Below the pieces are notes generated by a model. The model worked only from the letters and a program-made list of their open reading frames with translations, did no database searches and was not told where the DNA came from. The translations under genes were made by a program, and so were the position numbers. Shown one piece after another: positions 36,970 to 43,319 of a stretch of DNA of 43,319 nucleotides (positions are counted from its first letter, which is position 1; each line of letters opens with the position of its first letter). This DNA is from Candidatus Eisenbergiella pullistercoris. Its GTDB lineage: Bacteria > Bacillota > Clostridia > Lachnospirales > Lachnospiraceae. Location of the stretch: positions 1 through 43,319 of the forward strand of contig DXDD01000163.1 in NCBI GenBank assembly GCA_019115665.1, given 5' to 3'.

Positions 36970-37546
36970 GATACCGCTTCTGCGGCAGGTTCCTGCGTCG
37001 AAAATCAGAAGAGCAGCATGCTGACCCGCAGAGATTTGGATCTCACTACGGCCAAAACAGGAAATTTCGGCTTCTGTACCGTAGATTTCAGAGGCTTTGT
37101 ACGGCAGAAAATATAACTCCGCCGTTTTTGCCCGTAGTGAAAGAGGCTTTTCTACGGCAGAAATCAGGGGAACTGGGATTTTACCCGTAGTGAGCGGCAA
37201 TTTTCTACGGCAGGAATCAGGGAAACTGGGATTTTACCCGTAGTGAGCGGCAATTTTCTACGGTAGGAATCAGGGAAAAAGGGTTTTTGCCCGTAGTGAG
37301 CGGCGATTTTCTACGGCAGGAATCAGGGAAACTGGGATTTTACCCGTAGTGAGCGGCAATTTTTTACGGTAGAGATCAGGGAAACGGGATTCTTGCCCGC
37401 AGCAGGCGGCTTTCTCATGCCGGCCTCGGTTCCGGAAGCCTGAAAAGGCGCTGAAATACTTCCGGCATTCCCCGAAAGGCTTCCCACAAAGGCTTCCTGC
37501 AAAAGCTTTGCGCCTCAGAAAGCGTCCTCAAGACGCCTTCAAAACC
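36970..37546 (-). repeat. CTACGG element copy 2 (five 53-bp units), inverted relative to copy 1
   Basis: 53-bp units at 37152, 37205, 37258, 37311, 37364; both flanking modules align to copy 1 in reverse complement. Confidence 0.9.
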
Positions 37547-37640
37547 CGCTCATCTTCAAAAAGTCTTTAAAAGGCGATTTAATAAGCTTCAAAAGTCTTC
37601 AAAAAGTCAAAAAGTCGGATGAAAGAGCAGAAAAAAACTG

Positions 37641-37669
37641 TTGACAATCCTGTAAAGTTCATGTATAGT
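37641..37669 (+). promoter_or_regulatory. tRNA-Gly promoter
   Basis: TTGACA-N17-TATAGT. Confidence 0.75.
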
Positions 37670-37709
37670 AATACTTGCCCGTCGGGAAGACGGCGGGCAG
37701 GTTACAGAT

Positions 37710-37782
37710 GCGATAGTGGCGTAGTTGGTAACGCGCGACCTTGCCAAGGTCGAGACCGCGGGTTCGAGCCCCGTCTATCGCT
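37710..37782 (+). tRNA. tRNA-Gly (anticodon GCC)
   Basis: GCGATAG...CTATCGC acceptor stem, GACCTTGCCAAGGTC anticodon arm, GCGGGTTCGAGCCCCGT T arm; 3' CCA not encoded. Confidence 0.92.
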
Positions 37783-37794
37783 CTATGATTTAAG

Positions 37795-37832
37795 GAAGAA
37801 GTCCAGTAAATACGGGGCTTCTTCTTTTTTTC
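37795..37832 (+). terminator. Intrinsic terminator after tRNA-Gly
   Basis: GAAGAAGTCC-agtaaatac-GGGGCTTCTTC-TTTTTTTC. Confidence 0.8.
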
Positions 37833-38046
37833 TTCTGTAGAAAACTGATTACAGACTGATTACAACGGGAATACAAAGGGAATACAGGGGAATACGGCGG
37901 GAATACCGGCGGCTTCTGGGGAAAATCTTAAATATTTCTGAAGCAGTCCCTTTTTCCGGAGGTTTTGTGATATACTGAAATCCTCATGGAAGCAGATGGC
38001 GGGCGGAAGCCTGAAAAGATCAGCTCCCGGAAAGGAGCAGAAACGG

Positions 38047-39315
38047 ATGGGACAGAAGAGAGATCCGGCGGAAAACAGGGAAAAGCCGAAGAATACGGAA
38101 AATGAGATGGAACAGATCCGAAGAGGACTGGAACAGTTTCTGGAGCGTGAAATGGACGATATGGAGGCCATGGAAGCGCGGACAAGGGGCGATATGGAGG
38201 CCATGGAAGGGCAGGAAGAGGATGATATGGAGCCTGCGGAAGGGCAGGAAGAGGACGATATGGAGCCTGCGGAAGGGCAGGAAGAGGATGATATGGAGCC
38301 TGCGGAAGCGCAGGCGGAAGACGGAATGGGGGCCGGAAAGGTGCGGAAAAAGGAAAGAAGCGGCAGAAAGAAGAAGGGGCATTCCGGGCTGAGGAAGCTT
38401 CTTGTCTTTCTCGTCATCGTGCTGGCTCTGTTTTTCGGCGGGCTGTATCTGGCTGTGGGAGTCGTGTATGATAAGATGAATATTGTGCCGGATGAGAGCG
38501 TGAAGGGGCCTGTGAAGAAGGACGGTGTGACGAGCGTTCTGCTGATCGGAAGCGATTCCAGAACGGCGGGGACGGAGGGAAGATCGGATGCGATGATCCT
38601 GATCACCGTCAGCGACTGTACGAAGACGGTGCATATGACGTCGCTGCTGCGGGATATGTATGTGGATATCCCGGGGCATGACGGGAACCGGCTGAACGCG
38701 GCGTATGCCTATGGGGGGCCGGAGCTTCTGATGGAAACGGTCAACCGGAATTTCGGCACGGAGGTTTATCATTATGCCGTGGTGAATTTTGAGGCATTTG
38801 CCGGGCTGGTGGATGCGGTGGGCGGCGTGGAGCTGGAGCTGACGGCCGAAGAGGTGCAGTGGGTGAACGCGTATCTGAACGAATATAACGAGCTGCGCGG
38901 CATGCCGATGGAAACGGATTATCTGGATACCTCGCTTTCCGGGAATATCCATCTGAACGGGGCGCAGGCGCTGGCATACTGCAGGAACCGTTTCATCGGG
39001 ACGGATTTCGCGAGGACGCAGAGACAGCGGAATGTGCTTTCGGCTGTGATGAAAAAGCTTCCGGCAGCTGTCCTGACCAATCCGGGCGGGCTGGCAGACG
39101 GCCTGTTCCCGAATCTGACCACCAATCTGACGCAGAGCGAGTGCGTGCGGCTTGCGCTGATGGCCGGAAAGCTTCTTTCCTATGATATCATACAGGACAG
39201 TCTGCCCCTGGACGGCACCTATTCCAATGCGACGATTCGGGAAATGGCTGTGCTTCAGGTGGATTTTGAACAGAACCGGGCGTATATCAGGAAAGAGATT
39301 TACGGAGAAGAATAG
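38047..39315 (+). CDS. LCP (LytR-CpsA-Psr) family protein
   Basis: TM then SVLLIGSDSRTAGTEGRSDAMILITVSDCTKTVHMTSLLRDMYVDIPGHDGNRLNAAYAYGG. Confidence 0.94.
   Translation: MGQKRDPAENREKPKNTENEMEQIRRGLEQFLEREMDDMEAMEARTRGDMEAMEGQEEDDMEPAEGQEEDDMEPAEGQEEDDMEPAEAQAEDGMGAGKVRKKERSGRKKKGHSGLRKLLVFLVIVLALFFGGLYLAVGVVYDKMNIVPDESVKGPVKKDGVTSVLLIGSDSRTAGTEGRSDAMILITVSDCTKTVHMTSLLRDMYVDIPGHDGNRLNAAYAYGGPELLMETVNRNFGTEVYHYAVVNFEAFAGLVDAVGGVELELTAEEVQWVNAYLNEYNELRGMPMETDYLDTSLSGNIHLNGAQALAYCRNRFIGTDFARTQRQRNVLSAVMKKLPAAVLTNPGGLADGLFPNLTTNLTQSECVRLALMAGKLLSYDIIQDSLPLDGTYSNATIREMAVLQVDFEQNRAYIRKEIYGEE
38209..38310 (+). repeat. 33-bp tandem repeat encoding acidic GQEEDDMEPAE units in the LCP protein
   Basis: Three near-identical copies of GGGCAGGAAGAGGATGATATGGAGCCTGCGGAA. 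Confidence 0.92.
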
Positions 39316-39589
39316 GACGCGTTTGGCGGTTGGCGTCCGGACCAGTGCCGGCCGCCCGCTGACCGGCACGTAAGAAAAGGAAGAAAAGCAAGAAAAGTAA
39401 GAAAAGCGTCCCGGCGGAACCTGGCCCTGTCCACCGCCTGCGCGGAAACGCGGGAAATAAATTTGCCGCTGTCGTCATACCATGTTATACTGGATGTGGA
39501 CAGCGGTATTTTTTTCGGAAGGGGCGGACGAGGGCTGCGAGCCTTTGTGCCGGAATGGAGCGCCGCCTGCGGCGGCGGAAGGAGGGAAA

Positions 39590-41197
39590 ATGAAGCTTGT
39601 TTTTGTCGGAGCGGATCATGAGGTGACGGGAAGCTGTCATTATCTGGAAGCGGCAGGGGTGCATATGCTGGTGGATAAGGGGATGGAGCAGGGGGTGAAT
39701 CCCTTTGAGAGCGTCCCGCTTCCGGTGCCGGAGGCGCAGATCGACTATGTTTTTCTGACGCACGCCCATGTGGATCACTCGGGCATGCTGCCTCAGCTGT
39801 ATGCGAGGGGGTTCCGGGGGCAGATCTTTGCGACGCGGGCGACGGCGCAGCTGTGCGATATCATGCTTCGCGACTGTGCGCATATTCAGCAGCAGGAGGC
39901 GGAGTGGAAGAGCAGGAAGGCGAAGCGGCACGCGGGAGCGGAGGAATATGAGCCTCCCTATACGATGGAGGACGCGGAGGGGGCCATTTCCCTGCTGGTT
40001 CCCTGCGATTATCAGAAGGAGATCCGGGTCTGCGAAGGGGTGAAGATCCGGTTTACGGATATCGGGCATCTGCTCGGTTCCTCCAGCATCGAGGTATGGC
40101 TGAAGGAGAACGGCATCGAAAGAAAGCTGTGCTTTTCCGGAGACGTGGGAAACCGGAGCCAGCCGCTGATCCGCGATCCGCAGAAAACGGCGCGGGCGGA
40201 TTATGTGATCGTGGAGTCCACCTATGGGGACCGGCTGCATGAGACGGAGCGTCCGGATTATGTGAAGGATTTTGCCGGGCTGATCCAGGAGACGCTTGAC
40301 CGGGGCGGAAATGTGGTGATTCCTTCCTTTGCCGTGGGAAGAACGCAGGAGGTTCTGTACATCCTGAGAAAGATCAAGGAAGATGGTCTGGTGACAGGAC
40401 ACGGGATCTTCCCGGTGTATGTGGACAGCCCGCTGGCCGTGGAGGCCACGGAAATCTTTGAGCGAAACGTTTACGAATGCTTTGACAGGGAAGCGCTGGA
40501 TCTGGTAAATCAGGGGATCAATCCCCTTTCCTTCCCGGGGCTGAAGCTTTCCATCACAAGCGACGAGTCGAAGGCCATCAATTTCGACGAGACGCCTAAG
40601 GTGATCGTATCCGCGTCCGGCATGTGCGAGGCGGGCCGGATCCGCCATCATCTGAAGCACAATCTCTGGCGTCCGGAATGCACCGTGCTGTTTGTGGGTT
40701 ATCAGTCTGTGGGCACGCTCGGACGCAAGATCCTGGAGGGCGCGCAGGAGGTGAAGCTGTTCGGGGAAACGGTGGATGTGAGGGCCTCCATCGTGGCCTT
40801 TAAGGGAATGAGCGGCCATGCGGATAAGAACGGTCTGATCGACTGGCTTTCCGGCTTTGAGGAGAAGCCGCGCCGGGTATTCGTGGTGCACGGGGAGGAT
40901 TCGGTCTGCACGTCGTTTGCAGAGGAGCTGGAAAAGGAGCACGGCTACCGGGCATACGCGCCTTACAGCGGCACCCGGTTCGATCTGATCAACAATACCT
41001 TTGAATACGAGGCGGAGCCGGTATGGAAGGAAAAGGCCGTGAAGGCTCCTGCGGTGAAGAACAGCGTATACGCAAGGCTCCTGGCGGCCGGCGAGCGTCT
41101 CATGACGGTGATCCGGGACGCGAAGGGGATGGCGAACAAGGATCTGGCCCGGTTTGCGGATCAGATCAACGCGCTCTGTGACAAATGGAAACTGTGA
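39590..41197 (+). CDS. MBL-fold / beta-CASP RNA metallohydrolase
   Basis: FLTHAHVDHSGMLPQL, CFSGDVGN, VIPSFAVGRTQEVLYIL, SASGMCEAGRIRHHLKHNLW, GHADKNGLIDWL. Confidence 0.94.
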   Translation: MKLVFVGADHEVTGSCHYLEAAGVHMLVDKGMEQGVNPFESVPLPVPEAQIDYVFLTHAHVDHSGMLPQLYARGFRGQIFATRATAQLCDIMLRDCAHIQQQEAEWKSRKAKRHAGAEEYEPPYTMEDAEGAISLLVPCDYQKEIRVCEGVKIRFTDIGHLLGSSSIEVWLKENGIERKLCFSGDVGNRSQPLIRDPQKTARADYVIVESTYGDRLHETERPDYVKDFAGLIQETLDRGGNVVIPSFAVGRTQEVLYILRKIKEDGLVTGHGIFPVYVDSPLAVEATEIFERNVYECFDREALDLVNQGINPLSFPGLKLSITSDESKAINFDETPKVIVSASGMCEAGRIRHHLKHNLWRPECTVLFVGYQSVGTLGRKILEGAQEVKLFGETVDVRASIVAFKGMSGHADKNGLIDWLSGFEEKPRRVFVVHGEDSVCTSFAEELEKEHGYRAYAPYSGTRFDLINNTFEYEAEPVWKEKAVKAPAVKNSVYARLLAAGERLMTVIRDAKGMANKDLARFADQINALCDKWKL

Positions 41198-41210
41198 AGA
41201 GAGGAAAACA

Positions 41211-42059
41211 ATGAGTCTGGCAGACATTACTTTTATCAATATGTGTAAGGATATCCTGGAGAACGGAACGAGCACGGAGGGAGAGAAGGTCCGGCCGAAG
41301 TGGCCGGACGGAACGCCGGCCTATACGGTCAAAAAGTTCGGCGTGGTGAACCGCTATGATCTTTCCAAGGAATTTCCGATCCTGACGCTCAGACGGACGG
41401 CGCTAAAGAGCGCGACGGACGAGATCCTCTGGATCTGGCAGCAGAAGTCCAACAACATCCATGACCTGCACAGCCATATCTGGGATGAGTGGGCGGATCC
41501 GGACGGCTCCATCGGAAAGGCCTACGGCTATCAGCTTGGGGTGAAGCATCAGTATAAGGAAGGGATGATGGATCAGGTGGACCGGGTGCTTTACGATCTG
41601 AAGCACAATCCCTTCAGCCGCAGGATCCTGACGAATATCTACGTGCATCAGGATCTGCATGAGATGAATCTCTATCCCTGCGCCTACAGCATGACCTTTA
41701 ACGTGACGCAGAAAAAAGGGGAGGACAGGCTTACGCTGAACGCGATCCTGAACCAGCGCTCCCAGGACGTGCTGGCCGCGAACAACTGGAACGTGGTCCA
41801 GTACGCGGTGCTGGTGCATATGATCGCTCAGGTGTGCGATATGAACGTGGGCGAGCTGGTGCATGTGATCGCGGACGCGCATATTTATGACAGGCATATC
41901 CCGATCATCCGGGAGCTGATCGCAAGGACGCCCTATCCGGCGCCGAAGTTCTGGCTGAATCCGGAGGTGAAGGATTTTTATCAGTTCACCAGAAATGACG
42001 TGCGGGTGGAGGATTACGTGACCGGGGAGCAGATCCGGGATATTCCGATCGCGATTTAA
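41211..42059 (+). CDS. thyA: Thymidylate synthase
   Basis: LYPCAYSMTFNV, LTLNAILNQRSQDVLAANNWNVVQYAVLVHMIAQ, VIADAHIYDRH. Confidence 0.95.
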   Translation: MSLADITFINMCKDILENGTSTEGEKVRPKWPDGTPAYTVKKFGVVNRYDLSKEFPILTLRRTALKSATDEILWIWQQKSNNIHDLHSHIWDEWADPDGSIGKAYGYQLGVKHQYKEGMMDQVDRVLYDLKHNPFSRRILTNIYVHQDLHEMNLYPCAYSMTFNVTQKKGEDRLTLNAILNQRSQDVLAANNWNVVQYAVLVHMIAQVCDMNVGELVHVIADAHIYDRHIPIIRELIARTPYPAPKFWLNPEVKDFYQFTRNDVRVEDYVTGEQIRDIPIAI

Positions 42060-42076
42060 GATACCTGAAAACTGGA

Positions 42077-42598
42077 ATGGAAAGGATGGCTGCGAAGATG
42101 AATCTGATCGTTGCTGTAGATGAAAACTGGGCGATTGGCTGCCGGGGAGAGCTTCTGGTGCGGATCCCCGCGGACCACAAAATGTTCCGGCAGGAGACGC
42201 TGGGCCGGGTGGTCGTGCTGGGGAGAAAGACCATGGATACCTTTCCGGGGGGACAGCCGCTTGCCGGGAGGACCAATATCGTCCTGAGCGCGAATCCGGA
42301 TTACCGGGTGAAGGGCGCCGTTGTGGTGCATTCCGTGGAGGAGCTTCTTTCGGAGCTGAAAAAATATGCGGATGAGGATATTTACGTGATCGGCGGGGAG
42401 AGCGTATACCGTCAGCTTCTTCCCTTCTGCGATACGGCCCATGTGACGAAAATCGACAGGGCCTACGAGGCGGACGCTTATTTTCCGGATCTGGACGCGG
42501 ACGGGGAGTGGGAGATCGCCGCGCAGAGCGAGGAAAAAACGTATTTTGACACCACCTATCATTTCCTGAAATATGTCAGAAAGAGACGGACGTTATGA
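42077..42598 (+). CDS. folA: Dihydrofolate reductase
   Basis: MNLIVAVDENWAIGCRGELLVRIPADHKMFRQETLGRVVVLGRKTMDTFPGG; YVIGGESVYRQLL. Confidence 0.95.
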   Translation: MERMAAKMNLIVAVDENWAIGCRGELLVRIPADHKMFRQETLGRVVVLGRKTMDTFPGGQPLAGRTNIVLSANPDYRVKGAVVVHSVEELLSELKKYADEDIYVIGGESVYRQLLPFCDTAHVTKIDRAYEADAYFPDLDADGEWEIAAQSEEKTYFDTTYHFLKYVRKRRTL

Positions 42599-43319
42599 TC
42601 AAAAGGTATATTACGGACCGGAATATCATACATGAGGCGGAGGAATTCCAGCCGGGCATCTGGGTGGCTCTGACTTCGCCCACGGCGGAGGAGTGCGCGC
42701 TGGTGGCGGATACCTACGGGATCGACCCGGCGGACGTGAGAGCTGCGCTGGACGATGAGGAAAGCTCCCGTGTGGATGTGAGCAATGATTATTCCCTGAT
42801 CCTGTTCGATATCCCCACCATCGAATACCGTCATAAGAGAGAGGCCTATACCACCATCCCGCTGGGACTGATCCTGGCGGGGGAGACGCTGATCACGGTC
42901 TGCGGGGAGGAGACGCCGGTGCTGAAGGCCTTTACGGATAATCTGGTGAGGGAATTCAGCACGAAGAAGCAGGTCCGTTTTATCTATCAGATCTTCTGGC
43001 GCACCTGCCTTCTGTATCAGTCCTATCTGCGCATCGTGGACCGCAGGAGGAAGGAGATCGAGGAGCATATCGGCAACGATACGGAGGATGTGGATCTGAT
43101 CGAGCTGCACGAGCTGGAGTCCAACCTGGTGTATTTCGATACCTCTCTCAGGGCGAACAAGGTGGTGTTCGAGCGTCTGGTGCGCTATAACCGGATCAAA
43201 AAGTATCCGGAGGATCAGGAGCTTCTGGAGGACGTGGTGGTGGAGAACCAGCAGGCCATCGAGATGACGCAGATCTACCGGGATATCATCAAGGGAACCC
43301 GGGAGCTGTTGAGCTCCGT
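42595..43319 (+). CDS. corA: CorA family magnesium transporter (3' end outside the window)
   Basis: Reading MIKRYITDRNIIHEAEEFQPGIWVALTSPTAEEC...FDIPTIEYRHKREAYTTIPLGLILAGETLITVC from the nucleotides; ATGA overlap with folA; open at the window end. Confidence 0.85.
   Translation, partial: MIKRYITDRNIIHEAEEFQPGIWVALTSPTAEECALVADTYGIDPADVRAALDDEESSRVDVSNDYSLILFDIPTIEYRHKREAYTTIPLGLILAGETLITVCGEETPVLKAFTDNLVREFSTKKQVRFIYQIFWRTCLLYQSYLRIVDRRRKEIEEHIGNDTEDVDLIELHELESNLVYFDTSLRANKVVFERLVRYNRIKKYPEDQELLEDVVVENQQAIEMTQIYRDIIKGTRELLSS

Noticed and set aside
39485-41275. 596-aa minus-strand ORF
   Set aside because: Shadow ORF opposite the beta-CASP hydrolase; no recognisable domain.

Overview
The window is a 43.3 kb chromosomal segment of a spore-forming, GC-rich Firmicute, most likely Lachnospiraceae (inferred from gene families and order). 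It contains about 35 supportable genes and one tRNA. I saw no transposase, CRISPR array, prophage or cas/defence operon. The main content, in order, is: the 3' end of spoVAC, spoVAD and spoVAE, dispersed rather than in one operon; alpha-amylase; SDR, RidA, shikimate kinase; a DUF3810 HExxH membrane protein; DUF4886 and DegV; ComEC, GerMN, a WalKR-like two-component pair and ComEA; an ECF sigma/anti-sigma pair; HolA, YqeY, DUF1653; an SfsA-MutY fusion; a glycosyltransferase and lipid kinase; GlyA and TraX; ACT, Hom, ApgM-like and aspartokinase; a GH3 enzyme; tRNA-Gly(GCC); an LCP protein; a beta-CASP hydrolase; ThyA, DHFR and partial CorA. The most unusual parts are non-coding. (1) Two inverted copies, about 17 kb apart, of a roughly 0.5 kb intergenic element (20.09-20.59 kb and 36.97-37.55 kb) share conserved ends around a 53-bp CTACGG/CCGTAG hairpin array, with 3 units in one copy and 5 in the other. 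(2) A purine-rich, relatively AT-rich, ORF-less stretch of about 750 nt (34.59-35.35 kb) has a consensus sigma-A promoter, a 3' hairpin and several internal helices, and is a candidate long structured ncRNA. Other points of interest are the SfsA-MutY fusion, the scattered spoVA genes with SigG-like promoters, decayed Rpn and methyltransferase genes, a nested palindromic element, and several short tandem repeats in or next to coding sequences. All family calls are from reading motifs by eye; no database search was run.
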